From Luteirhabdus salina (GTDB taxonomy: Bacteria > Bacteroidota > Bacteroidia > Flavobacteriales > Flavobacteriaceae): a DNA stretch of 64,000 bases. A program made the position numbers and the translations under genes. Position 1 is the first letter of the stretch. The number at the start of each line of letters is the position of its first letter. This document shows, piece after piece, positions 17,125-26,049 of this stretch. Under the pieces are notes generated by a model. The model did no database searches, was not told where the DNA came from, and saw only the letters and a program-made list of their open reading frames with translations. Where the stretch lies: the NCBI GenBank assembly GCA_025384855.1, contig JALAHT010000002.1, forward strand, positions 62,001-126,000. The letters are read 5' to 3'.

Positions 17125-18930
17125 ATGAGCACAGAAACAACAAATAAAGACCTTCTTCGCGGTGGCCAGTTTATCATAAAAGAAACGGCTGCTGAAGACG
17201 TTTTCACACCAGAAGATTTTTCAGAAGAGCAAAAAATGATGCGCGACTCCGTGAAGGAGTTTGTCGACCGAGAAATTTGGCCGAAAAAGGAAGAGTTTGA
17301 AAAGAAAAACTACGACCTGACCGAAGAAATCATGCGTAAAGCAGGTGAAATGGGCCTCTTGGGCGTTGCCGTTCCTGAAGAGTATGACGGACTAGGAATG
17401 GGCTTTGTAACCACCATGTTGGTTTGCGATTATATTTCAGGTGCCACTGGTTCTGTTGCAACGGCTTTTGGCGCCCATACCGGTATTGGAACCATGCCGA
17501 TTACGTTGTATGGAACGGAAGAGCAAAAGAAAAAATATGTTCCAAAACTCGCTACAGGCGAATGGTTCGGCGCGTACTGTCTTACAGAACCTGGAGCAGG
17601 TAGTGATGCAAACAGTGGAAAGACGAAAGCAGTACTTACCGATGATGGAAAACACTATTTGATTAACGGTCAAAAGATGTGGATCTCGAATGCAGGTTTT
17701 GCCGATTTGTTTATCGTTTTTGCACGTATCGAAGATGATAAATATATCACCGGCTTTATCGTAGAGAACGATTCCGATAATGGTATCACTTTTGGCGAAG
17801 AAGAAAAGAAATTGGGAATCCACTCCTCTTCTACGCGTCAGGTATTTTTCAACGATACGAAAGTTCCGGTTGAAAATATGCTAGCAGAACGAGGGGAAGG
17901 CTTCAAAATCGCGATGAATGCCTTAAATGTAGGGCGAATCAAGCTCGCTGCTGCTAGTTTGGATGCACAGCGACGCGTGATCGATCAGGCTACGAAATAC
18001 GCAAACGATCGCGTTCAGTTTAAAACCCCAATCGCCAAGTTTGGTGCAATTAAATCGAAATTAGCCGAAATGGCTTCTTCCTGTTTTGCTGGTGAAAGTG
18101 CCAGCTATCGTGCAGGAAAGAATATAGAAGATCGCATTGCACTTCGTATGGACGCAGGCAACGATCACCAGGAAGCAGAGTTGAAGAGTGTCGAGGAATA
18201 TGCGATAGAATGTAGTATTCTAAAAGTAGCTGTTTCCGAAGATATCCAAAATTGTTCCGATGAAGGAATCCAAATTTTCGGTGGAATGGGCTTTAGTGCC
18301 GATACCCCGATGGAATCGGCATGGCGAGATGCCCGTATTGCAAGAATCTATGAAGGAACCAACGAAATTAACCGCATGCTTTGCGTTGGTATGTTGGTGA
18401 AGAAAGCGATGAAAGGACATGTAGACCTACTCGGGCCAGCACAAGCGGTTGGTGAGGAGCTGATGGGAATTCCTTCTTTCGATACTCCCGATTATTCTGA
18501 AACGCTTTCCGAAGAAAAGGAAATGATCGCAAAACTGAAGAAGGTATTCTTGATGGTGGCGGGAGCTGCCGTGAAGAAATACGGAACTGAATTGGAGCAA
18601 CATCAACAATTATTGTTGGCAGCAGCCGATATCTTAATTGAAATCTATATGGCTGAAAGTGCCATCCTACGAGCTGAAAAGAACCATAACCGTGGTGCGA
18701 ACAATGCCGAATTCCAAGTGGCAATGGCACAATTGTACCTCTACCATGCTGTTGAGAAAGTCAACAACAAAGGAAAAGAAGGCATCATCAGCTTTTCTGA
18801 AGGTGATGAACAGCGCGCGATGTTGATGGGACTAAAACGATGGACGAAATATCAAAACTTCCCGAACATAGTTCAGCTACGGAATAAGATTGCGGAAAAG
18901 GTAACCGCTGAAAATACTTATCCATTCTAA
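17125..18930 (+). CDS. fadE: acyl-CoA dehydrogenase, long form (FadE-type)
   Basis: The protein has 601 residues, longer than the usual 380 and like the 594-residue Bacillus FadE. The acyl-CoA dehydrogenase core covers about residues 20-450, with CLTEPGAGSDANSGKTKAV near 155 and FGGMGFSADTPMESAWRDA near 390. The catalytic glutamate is in RIYEGTNEINRM near 410. A helical extension of about 150 residues follows. It uses FAD to introduce the first double bond of beta-oxidation. It closes the marR-fad operon, and a terminator follows. Confidence 0.94.
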   Translation: MSTETTNKDLLRGGQFIIKETAAEDVFTPEDFSEEQKMMRDSVKEFVDREIWPKKEEFEKKNYDLTEEIMRKAGEMGLLGVAVPEEYDGLGMGFVTTMLVCDYISGATGSVATAFGAHTGIGTMPITLYGTEEQKKKYVPKLATGEWFGAYCLTEPGAGSDANSGKTKAVLTDDGKHYLINGQKMWISNAGFADLFIVFARIEDDKYITGFIVENDSDNGITFGEEEKKLGIHSSSTRQVFFNDTKVPVENMLAERGEGFKIAMNALNVGRIKLAAASLDAQRRVIDQATKYANDRVQFKTPIAKFGAIKSKLAEMASSCFAGESASYRAGKNIEDRIALRMDAGNDHQEAELKSVEEYAIECSILKVAVSEDIQNCSDEGIQIFGGMGFSADTPMESAWRDARIARIYEGTNEINRMLCVGMLVKKAMKGHVDLLGPAQAVGEELMGIPSFDTPDYSETLSEEKEMIAKLKKVFLMVAGAAVKKYGTELEQHQQLLLAAADILIEIYMAESAILRAEKNHNRGANNAEFQVAMAQLYLYHAVEKVNNKGKEGIISFSEGDEQRAMLMGLKRWTKYQNFPNIVQLRNKIAEKVTAENTYPF

Positions 18931-18956
18931 TACACCTGAAACACTTAACTAGTGAA

Positions 18957-18993
18957 AGGCCCACTGCATTTATTTGTGCGTTGGGTCTTTTTT
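18957..18993 (+). terminator. terminator of the fad operon
   Basis: AGGCCCA (18957-18963) pairs with TGGGTCT (18982-18988), with one G-U pair, and is followed by a run of six T. It lies 27 bases after the fadE stop. Confidence 0.75.
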
Positions 18994-19033
18994 ATGGTCT
19001 GGTGTTTGCTATTTTTGAAGGAAACTCAAGTTT

Positions 19034-19912
19034 ATGAATTACCTGCTATCGGCGCTCTTCACCTTAGTTACCTCTATGGGCTTTGCGCAGCCCAATACCG
19101 AAGTGTATCTGTTGGATATTTCAATTACTGACGAATTCACCGTTTCAAAAGTGAAGAATATTTCACAGAATGACGGTTACGACAATCAGCCTTCCTTTAA
19201 AAACAACGAAGAACTCCTGTTCGCCAAAACCAGAAACGGTCAAACCGATATCGCTTCCTATAATCTTCAACAAAAAATCACAGAGTGGCTTTCACATACA
19301 CCACAAGGAGGAGAATATTCTCCAATACAGATTCCCGATTCCGAAGATATTTCAGCCGTAAGGCTTGATACAACAGGGTTGCAGCGACTATATCGGTACG
19401 ATATCGAAGATAATAATTCCCAAATGATAGTGGATAAACTTCAGGTAGCGTACTATTCTTTCCTAAATGAAGAAAAAGCGCTGGCATCTGTTCTTGATGG
19501 CGATGAATTGGCATTAACCGTGATACATTTTTCAAAAAAACAAGTCGATACCGTCGTTCGAAACGTGGGCCGCTCCCTTCACCGTATTGGCGCTACTGAA
19601 ATGATGAGCTATACATTTTTGAATGATGAAGGCAACTACGATGTGTATCAATGGGACATGGTTAAAGGGGAAAGCTTCTTTGTGGCACAACTTCCTATTG
19701 GTATTCAAGACCATATTTGGGTGGATGAAGCCAGGTTACTAATCGGCAGTGGCTCGCAACTCTTTATGCTAGATCTTTTTGGTGAAGGCGACTGGGAAAA
19801 GGTAGCCGATGTAGCCTCCAGCAACATTTCAGAAATAACCAGAATGGCGATCAGCCCAGATAAAAAGCATCTGGCCATAGTAGGACTTCCTACAGACATC
19901 TCTGATAAGTAG
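19034..19912 (+). CDS. exported TolB-like propeller protein
   Basis: The product has 292 residues with a signal peptide (MNYLLSALFTLVTSMGFAQ). The mature part has TolB/PD40-type propeller strands, for example NDGYDNQPSFKNNEELLFAK, YSPIQIPDSEDISAVRLD and ITRMAISPDKKHLAIVG. No enzyme motif is seen. It precedes two secreted peptidases (M28 and M1) on the same strand and could be co-expressed with them. Confidence 0.75.
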   Translation: MNYLLSALFTLVTSMGFAQPNTEVYLLDISITDEFTVSKVKNISQNDGYDNQPSFKNNEELLFAKTRNGQTDIASYNLQQKITEWLSHTPQGGEYSPIQIPDSEDISAVRLDTTGLQRLYRYDIEDNNSQMIVDKLQVAYYSFLNEEKALASVLDGDELALTVIHFSKKQVDTVVRNVGRSLHRIGATEMMSYTFLNDEGNYDVYQWDMVKGESFFVAQLPIGIQDHIWVDEARLLIGSGSQLFMLDLFGEGDWEKVADVASSNISEITRMAISPDKKHLAIVGLPTDISDK

Positions 19913-19959
19913 ATTTCTAAACCGAATGCTTTTTCCGTATTTTTAAGAAAAATTCCATT

Positions 19960-21291
19960 ATGAAATATCGAATTACCCTGCTGCTGCTTTTTACAGCGCT
20001 GCTCTCCTACTCCCAAACTAATCAAAAGATTTATGACATTATCGATGCCGTTTCCGCGGAACGAATCAAGGCCGATATCACCACCCTCGCCAGTTTCGGC
20101 ACCCGAAATACCTTTAGTGATACGGTTAGCGACACACGAGGCATTGGTGCAGCGAGACGATGGATTAAAAGTGAATTTGAAACTATCTCGAATGCTTGCA
20201 ATAATTGCTTGGATGTTTTTTATCAGAAAGATTTTGTCAAGGCAGAAGGAAACGATAGGGTTCCAAAAGACACTTGGATCGTTAACGTCGCGGCCGTTCA
20301 AAAAGGTACGAAATACCCAAACCGCTACATCATTATGAGTGGCGATATCGATTCACGAAACAGCAATGGCAGTAATTTTACCAAGGATGCCCCTGGTGCT
20401 AACGATAATGCCAGTGGAATGGCAGGCGCAATCGAAGCGGCTCGTGTGCTTTCAAAATATAAATTTGAAGCGAGCATCGTGTATTTAGGACTAAGTGGTG
20501 AAGAACAAGGATTATACGGCGGAAAAGGCTTTGCTGAATGGGCCAAGAATGAAGGTTGGAATATTATCGGTGTATTAAATAATGATATGATTGGTAATAT
20601 TGAAGGTGTAGACGGTGTAATCAGTAACCGCGATTTTAGAATTTTTTCCGAACCTGTTCCACCAAATGAAACCGAGCGCGAGCGTATGATGCGACGCTTT
20701 TATGGAGGGGAAGTAGACGGTATTTCACGTCAGTTGGCACGCTACGTCCATAAAACAACCCAAACCTATATGCCTGAAATGAACCCGATGATGATCTACC
20801 GTTTGGACCGCTTCGGACGGGGTGGTCACCACAGGCCTTTTAACGACCTTGGCTTCGCTGGGGTTCGTATTATGGAAGCGCATGAAAACTATACGCAACA
20901 ACATCAGGACATCCGTACCGAAAACGGAATCGAATACGGCGATAAGCTGAAATTCGTGAATTTCGACTATGCTAAAAAGCTTACGGCTGTCAATGCCATT
21001 AGCATGGCGAGTTTGGCCTGGGCGCCTCCTGCTCCAAAGAATGTTGCCATCGGTGGAATTGTAGAACCTTCTGCAAAGTTTAAATGGGATAAGGTAGACG
21101 GCGCAAAGGGATACAAAATCTATTGGCGCGATACCACCTCTCCTACTTGGGACTATAGCCGATACGTTGGCGATGTTTCCGAATTCACGTTGGAGGGTAT
21201 CGTTATTGACAACTATTTTTTCGGCGTAGCAGCGGTAGATGAAGATGGTTTTGAAAGCGTGGTGGTGTTTCCGTCAGCTGTATTTAGATAA
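19960..21291 (+). CDS. secreted M28-family aminopeptidase with fibronectin-like C-terminus
   Basis: The protein has 443 residues with a signal peptide (MKYRITLLLLFTALLSYSQ). The M28 domain keeps PGANDNASGMA (bridging aspartate), LSGEEQGLYGG (catalytic and ligand glutamates), NNDMIGNIEG (aspartate) and MEAHENYTQQHQD (final histidine). The first zinc ligand, normally the histidine of GHxDS, is aspartate here (SGDIDSR). This looks like a family variant, so activity is still likely. The last 90 residues (WDKVDGAKGYKIYWRD) resemble a fibronectin type III domain. The enzyme should remove N-terminal residues from peptides outside the cytoplasm. Confidence 0.88.
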   Translation: MKYRITLLLLFTALLSYSQTNQKIYDIIDAVSAERIKADITTLASFGTRNTFSDTVSDTRGIGAARRWIKSEFETISNACNNCLDVFYQKDFVKAEGNDRVPKDTWIVNVAAVQKGTKYPNRYIIMSGDIDSRNSNGSNFTKDAPGANDNASGMAGAIEAARVLSKYKFEASIVYLGLSGEEQGLYGGKGFAEWAKNEGWNIIGVLNNDMIGNIEGVDGVISNRDFRIFSEPVPPNETERERMMRRFYGGEVDGISRQLARYVHKTTQTYMPEMNPMMIYRLDRFGRGGHHRPFNDLGFAGVRIMEAHENYTQQHQDIRTENGIEYGDKLKFVNFDYAKKLTAVNAISMASLAWAPPAPKNVAIGGIVEPSAKFKWDKVDGAKGYKIYWRDTTSPTWDYSRYVGDVSEFTLEGIVIDNYFFGVAAVDEDGFESVVVFPSAVFR

Positions 21292-21300
21292 ACAATACCT

Positions 21301-23052
21301 ATGACAAAATTTATGAATTTGAATGTATACAACAAGTTCCTTCCCAATTTGGGTAAAGATGGCATCGAAAGTATGAGGATGATGAAAGAAATTAGTTTGA
21401 TGTCCATTTCCCCCCTTGAGGGGGGACTAAGGGGGGTGTTAACGCTCGTACTCGTTATTTTTTTCACAATGGCTTCATTCGCCCAGAATTTCACCCACCA
21501 AGACACCCTCCGTGGAAGCATTACCCCGGAAAGGGCGTGGTGGGACCTTCAACATTATAATTTAAAAGTTTCAGTAAACCCTGATACTAAATCAATTCAA
21601 GGGACGAATACTGTTACCTACGAAGTGCTGGAGCCTTATCAGCTGTTTCAAATCGACCTTCAACCGCCTATGAAATTGGAAAAGGCGGTTCAGGATGGCA
21701 AGGATTTGACCATAAATTCAGATGGGAATGCGTATTTCATTCAACTTCAGAAAAAACAGAAAAAAGGAAAGAAATATGATCTTACCATTCACTTTTCTGG
21801 AACTCCAAGAGTAGCAAAACGTCCGCCTTGGGATGGCGGTTTTACTTGGCGTAAAGATTCCAACGGAAAATGGTTTATCGCCACCAGCAACCAAGGAATC
21901 GGAGCAAGCATTTGGTGGCCGAACAAAGACCATCCCTACGACGAACCAGACAATGGCGTGGACCTCAGCATAACGGCTCCATCAAATCTAGTGGCTGTTG
22001 GAAATGGCCGGTTGGTTGAAACCAAAGATAAAGGCGACACTAAAACCTGGCATTGGAAGGTGGTGAATCCCATTAATAATTATGGGGTGAATATCAATAT
22101 TGGCGATTATGCAAATTTTTCGGAAACCTATGAGGGTTTGGACGGAAAACTGGATATGGACTATTGGGTATTGCAAGAAAATTTAGAGGAAGCGAAGGAG
22201 CAGTTTAAGCAAGCGCCGATGATGATGGAAGCCTTCGAACATTGGTTTGGGCCGTATCCTTTTTATGAAGATAGTTTCAAGCTAGTAGAAGTCCCGTATT
22301 TGGGAATGGAACACCAAAGCAGCGTAACCTATGGAAACCGATATATGAACGGCTACCTAGGCTCGGACCTTAGCGGAAGTGGTTGGGGAGAAAAGTTCGA
22401 TTTTATCATTATTCACGAATCGGGGCACGAATGGTTTGCCAATAACATTACGAATAAGGACGTTGCCGATATGTGGTTACATGAAGGGTTTACGGCCTAT
22501 TCGGAGAATTTATATTTGGATTATTACTACGGAAAGGAGGCGTCAGCGGCTTATGTAATCGGTACGCGTCGAAACATTCAGAACGACCGCCCGATTATCG
22601 GAACCTATGGGGTAAGTCATGAGGGAAGTTCCGATATGTACTACAAGGGTGCAAATATCCTTCACACCTTGCGTCAGTTGATAGAAGATGATGGAAAGTG
22701 GCGACAGCTGCTTCGGGGTTTAAATGAAGAATTTCGTCACCAAACCGTTTCGTCAGCCCAAGTTGAACAATACCTGAGCAAAGAATCCGGTATCGATTTG
22801 ACCGAATTCTGGCAGCAATACTTACGGACCACAAAAATTCCTGTATTGGAATATAAGGTGAAGAACGATTCGCTTCAATTTCGATATACCAATATTGTTG
22901 AAGGCTTTGATATGCCAGTTCAGGTGACCGTCGATGAAATAGAAGAATGGATTTATCCTAATGCTGAATGGAAATCAAAATCGTTTGGAGACACCATCGA
23001 GAAAGTGGAAATCGATCCCGATTTCTATATTGAACACGAGGAAGTGAAATAG
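21301..23052 (+). CDS. secreted M1-family metallopeptidase
   Basis: The M1 zinc site is HESGHEWF near residue 372, with the downstream glutamate in WLHEGFTAYSENLY. The product has 583 residues, shorter than full-length aminopeptidase N, and an exopeptidase-type motif GMEHQS lies near residue 340. The start is uncertain: ATGs at 21301, 21313 and around 21375-21400 are all possible, and the signal-peptide core (LTLVLVIFFTMASFAQ) begins only near residue 47. The segment before it (SPLEGGLRG) is encoded by a dispersed G-rich repeat. With the upstream M28 enzyme it suggests degradation of external protein. Confidence 0.88.
   Translation: MTKFMNLNVYNKFLPNLGKDGIESMRMMKEISLMSISPLEGGLRGVLTLVLVIFFTMASFAQNFTHQDTLRGSITPERAWWDLQHYNLKVSVNPDTKSIQGTNTVTYEVLEPYQLFQIDLQPPMKLEKAVQDGKDLTINSDGNAYFIQLQKKQKKGKKYDLTIHFSGTPRVAKRPPWDGGFTWRKDSNGKWFIATSNQGIGASIWWPNKDHPYDEPDNGVDLSITAPSNLVAVGNGRLVETKDKGDTKTWHWKVVNPINNYGVNINIGDYANFSETYEGLDGKLDMDYWVLQENLEEAKEQFKQAPMMMEAFEHWFGPYPFYEDSFKLVEVPYLGMEHQSSVTYGNRYMNGYLGSDLSGSGWGEKFDFIIIHESGHEWFANNITNKDVADMWLHEGFTAYSENLYLDYYYGKEASAAYVIGTRRNIQNDRPIIGTYGVSHEGSSDMYYKGANILHTLRQLIEDDGKWRQLLRGLNEEFRHQTVSSAQVEQYLSKESGIDLTEFWQQYLRTTKIPVLEYKVKNDSLQFRYTNIVEGFDMPVQVTVDEIEEWIYPNAEWKSKSFGDTIEKVEIDPDFYIEHEEVK
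21410..21442. repeat. G-rich dispersed element inside the M1 peptidase leader
   Basis: Six C, TTGA, six G, ACTAA, six G, then TGTTAA occur at 21410-21442. A close relative lies in opposite orientation at 36586-36615. Here it is translated in frame and encodes the basic region before the signal-peptide core. Confidence 0.75.
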
Positions 23053-23059
23053 CCGAAAA

Positions 23060-23629
23060 ATGAGCGAACGACCAGAACTGTATTTTCCGAGGGATGTGGA
23101 GTGGCGGGATTGGCTGCATCATCATCATATGGAGTATACTAACGGCGTGTATCTTATTTTCTACAAACTTGAAGTGGACATCCCTAGTATGCGTTGGGAA
23201 GAAGCCGTTAAGGTGGCCATTTGTTATGGTTGGATCGATAGTACGGTGAAAAGCCTTGGCAACGGAAAACGCCGTCAGTATTTTTGTCCGCGTAATCCAG
23301 ACAGCACCTGGAGTGCTTTAAATAAATCGTATGTTGAAGAATTGGCGAAAGCCGATTTGATTCATACCAGCGGTTGGGAGGCTATCAATACGGCTAAAGA
23401 AAACGGAAAGTGGAGCGAGATGGATGATGTTGAAAATTTAATAGTTCCAGAAGATCTGTCGAAAGCTTTCAACAAACATCCCAATGCATTTGAAAATTAC
23501 TTAAGCTTCGCTCCTAGTTATCGGAAATCGTACCTCAGCTGGCTGCATGGCGCAAAAAAAGAAGCCACCCGAGAAAAGCGTATTCAACAGATTATAGCAC
23601 TTTGTAAAACGAATAAGAAATCAAGGTAA
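23060..23629 (+). CDS. YdeI/OmpD-associated family protein
   Basis: The product has 189 residues and covers the YdeI family. Visible features are FPRDVEWRDWLHHHH, VAICYGWIDSTVKSLGNGKR and the tail YLSWLHGAKKEATREKRIQQI. It has no signal peptide. It begins seven bases after the M1 peptidase stop. It differs from the gene at 5223 in lacking the DUF1801-type N-terminal domain. The function of the family is not established. Confidence 0.87.
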   Translation: MSERPELYFPRDVEWRDWLHHHHMEYTNGVYLIFYKLEVDIPSMRWEEAVKVAICYGWIDSTVKSLGNGKRRQYFCPRNPDSTWSALNKSYVEELAKADLIHTSGWEAINTAKENGKWSEMDDVENLIVPEDLSKAFNKHPNAFENYLSFAPSYRKSYLSWLHGAKKEATREKRIQQIIALCKTNKKSR

Positions 23630-23760
23630 GACGCAATATGCTGTAAGCAATAAGCTGTAGGCATAAAGCTCACATGAATTGAAACCTAGCTTTCTCTTCA
23701 AAACAACCGACAACCTTAGCTAACAGTTAAAGATTAACGACTAAAGACCATCGACTAAAA
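23626..23760. repeat. degenerate heptad spacer filling the whole gap before the MFS gene
   Basis: Read from 23626 in blocks of seven the words are GTAAGAC, GCAATAT, GCTGTAA, GCAATAA, GCTGTAG, GCATAAA, GCTCACA, and later ACAACCG, ACAACCT, TAGCTAA, CAGTTAA, AGATTAA, CGACTAA, AGACCAT, CGACTAA (ending 23758). The words change gradually but stay in phase for about 19 units. The stretch runs from the stop codon of the YdeI gene (23627-23629) to the TTG start of the transporter (23761). Confidence 0.78.
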
Positions 23761-25023
23761 TTGGCTTCAAAAAAACAACCATACTATATTCTCTTATTGC
23801 TCATCCTAGCGGGGGAAGCGGTCTTTATCTTACCTTTCGTACTCGCAAGGGTTTTTAGACCGACAGTGCTCGAGGTGTTCAACCTTACTAATTGGCAACT
23901 TGGCATTTGTTTTTCTATTTATGGAATAGTCGCGCTCCTCTCCTATCTTTTTGGCGGACCATTAGCCGATCGATTCGAGCCACGAAAGCTGATGAGTCTT
24001 TCGCTACTAGCAACCGCTGCTGGTGGCTTGTATTACGCCACCTTCCCCGATTACAACGGATTAAAACTATTATATGGCTTTTGGGGCTTCACCACCATCT
24101 TCCTGTTTTGGGCAGCCATGATAAAGGCAACACGCATTTGGGGTGGGAACAACCGTCAAGGAAGAGCCTTTGGGTTTTTGGACGGTGGACGCGGTCTCGT
24201 CGGTGCTAGCTTCGGACTGATTGGTGTCATCGTATTTGCACTCCTATTACCAGAGGAGGTGGGAACAGCTAATATTGGAGAACGGACTGAAGCGTTTAAA
24301 CAAGTTATCTGGGTATCGACAGCCATTATTGCAGCCACTGGAATAGCTGTATATTTTTTGTTGAAACCACAGAGTGAAAAAGTAAGCGACGAAAACCTTC
24401 ACCAAACGATTGGGAAGAAAGAAATTCGTCAAGTACTGAAACTTCCTGCTGTCTGGTTGCTGATGGTCATCATTCTCTGTGCCTATACTGGCTATAAAAC
24501 CACCGATGTCTTTTCGCTATACGCTACCGATGTCATGCTTATGAATGAAGTAGACGCTGCTAAAGTCGGCACCTTCCTATTGTATATTCGACCGGTAACG
24601 GGAGTATTGATTGGATTTCTAGCAGATTGGACGCGTGGAGCGCTCCTACTCGTTTGGGGTTTTATCATCATGCTTATTGGGAGTGTGTTATTTGCCTCGG
24701 GTGTTTTTGGTCCGACTACCGTACTCTTTTTCTTTTTTGGCCTACTGGTAACAGCCATTGGTGTATATGCGGCGAGAGTACTTTATTTCGCCGTACTTCG
24801 CGAAGGAAACATTCCCTTGGCGCTAACCGGGACTGCTGTGGGATTGATTTCAGTGATTGGGTACACCCCCGATATCTTCGCAGGTCCTGCTATGGGTTAT
24901 TTGTTAGATGCTTCACCAGGTGAAACTGGTCACCAACATGTTTTTTGGATGTTGGCGGGATTTTCAGTTATCGGATTATTGGCTGCTCTTAGGTTTCAAA
25001 GAATAAGCAAGAAAAACACTTAG
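23761..25023 (+). CDS. major facilitator superfamily transporter
   Basis: The product has about 420 residues and twelve hydrophobic spans typical of the major facilitator superfamily. The conserved loop between spans 2 and 3 reads GGPLADRFEPRKLMS near residue 62, and FLADWTRGALLLV occurs in the second half. The substrate is not clear. The start is unusual: the frame has no ATG near its beginning, an in-frame stop lies at 23728-23730, and the only sensible start is TTG at 23761. That TTG follows directly on a heptad array with no clear ribosome-binding site. The 3' end overlaps the convergent APP1-like gene by four bases. Confidence 0.85.
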   Translation: MASKKQPYYILLLLILAGEAVFILPFVLARVFRPTVLEVFNLTNWQLGICFSIYGIVALLSYLFGGPLADRFEPRKLMSLSLLATAAGGLYYATFPDYNGLKLLYGFWGFTTIFLFWAAMIKATRIWGGNNRQGRAFGFLDGGRGLVGASFGLIGVIVFALLLPEEVGTANIGERTEAFKQVIWVSTAIIAATGIAVYFLLKPQSEKVSDENLHQTIGKKEIRQVLKLPAVWLLMVIILCAYTGYKTTDVFSLYATDVMLMNEVDAAKVGTFLLYIRPVTGVLIGFLADWTRGALLLVWGFIIMLIGSVLFASGVFGPTTVLFFFFGLLVTAIGVYAARVLYFAVLREGNIPLALTGTAVGLISVIGYTPDIFAGPAMGYLLDASPGETGHQHVFWMLAGFSVIGLLAALRFQRISKKNT

Positions 25024-25985
25024 ATAATTCCAATTTTTCGGGAATGTTCAATTGCCTTATCGCTCTTTCGGAAATAGTAGGTTTCGGTACCCAGCGATTC
25101 GATATTTTTCAACACTTTTTGAACCTTAGACTTCTGCTTCTTTTTTGTCTGCCGAACGTAAATCGCTTTTATATTCTTCGGAAAAACCTTCGCCACCCGT
25201 TCATATAAATACGGATCCTGCTGCGAATCGTCGCCTAACAGCACATATTGAAGATTAGGATAAAAACTGACGATATCCTTTATTTTATTGAACTTATGAT
25301 CATGGCTTCCCCCTCCCGATCGAACAAAATCCATAAGCCCAGTTTTTATCTTTTTCAACTTGATCACCGCTTTTGGCAACTCCTGAAGTTGTGCAAAACC
25401 ATTGATAAACCGATACAGGTTCCATTCACTACTCGATACATAAAAAAAGGAGTTCGAAGCCTCTTCCGCATCCTGCCCCGCCACACTTAGATGCCGGTAA
25501 TGTTTCACCACATCCTCAAAGGTTTTTCTGCGATTCACATTGCGCGAAAGCATGACATACAATTTCTTAAAAATATTACTGCTGTGCGACACCAAAAAAG
25601 TATCGTCAATATCCGAAATAATGGCATACTTGCTTTCATAAGGCTTCAGGAGTTCACCTTTTTCAATAATTCCAAATCCGTTGAAATTACAGCTCACTCG
25701 GTACTCATGCCAACCTGGTTTCAATTCTTTGGTGAAAGGAATGGTAAATCGAAAATAACCATCGTCCAATGTTTTGGTTGTGACTTCCATTCCTTCAAAA
25801 TGAAGGGTGACTTCCTTATTAGCAATAGGCGAAATGGTAAACATATGAAGAATAGAAAACGCATGCTTTATGCCCCTTCTGTCGATACGGTATTTATCGG
25901 GTGCCCAAGATTTAAAGACATGTCCAAATACAACTAATTCCGATTCGTTTAAATAGCCTCGGTATAATTGTAAATCTAATTTCAT
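25020..25985 (-). CDS. App1-family (DUF2183) phosphatase-like protein
   Basis: The protein has 321 residues. The C-terminal half matches the APP1 catalytic domain, related to Pah1/lipin phosphatidate phosphatases: the nucleophile motif is SDIDDTFLVS near residue 143, followed by FYVSSSEWNLYRF and the acidic motif LLGDDSQQDPYLYERV near 255. The N-terminal half is a beta-rich domain. The expected reaction is removal of phosphate from phosphatidate or a related lipid. The neighbouring lipid kinase gene, transcribed divergently, fits phospholipid metabolism. Confidence 0.88.
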   Translation of the reverse strand: MKLDLQLYRGYLNESELVVFGHVFKSWAPDKYRIDRRGIKHAFSILHMFTISPIANKEVTLHFEGMEVTTKTLDDGYFRFTIPFTKELKPGWHEYRVSCNFNGFGIIEKGELLKPYESKYAIISDIDDTFLVSHSSNIFKKLYVMLSRNVNRRKTFEDVVKHYRHLSVAGQDAEEASNSFFYVSSSEWNLYRFINGFAQLQELPKAVIKLKKIKTGLMDFVRSGGGSHDHKFNKIKDIVSFYPNLQYVLLGDDSQQDPYLYERVAKVFPKNIKAIYVRQTKKKQKSKVQKVLKNIESLGTETYYFRKSDKAIEHSRKIGII

Positions 25986-26049
25986 TCTTTGGAATTTATT
26001 AACGGTTCGGAATTTTCAAAATAATTATTTTTAAGCATAACCTTTCCCA

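Noticed and set aside
19705-20301. 198-codon open frame on the minus strand
   Set aside because: It is antisense to the propeller and M28 genes, crosses their junction, and has no family match.
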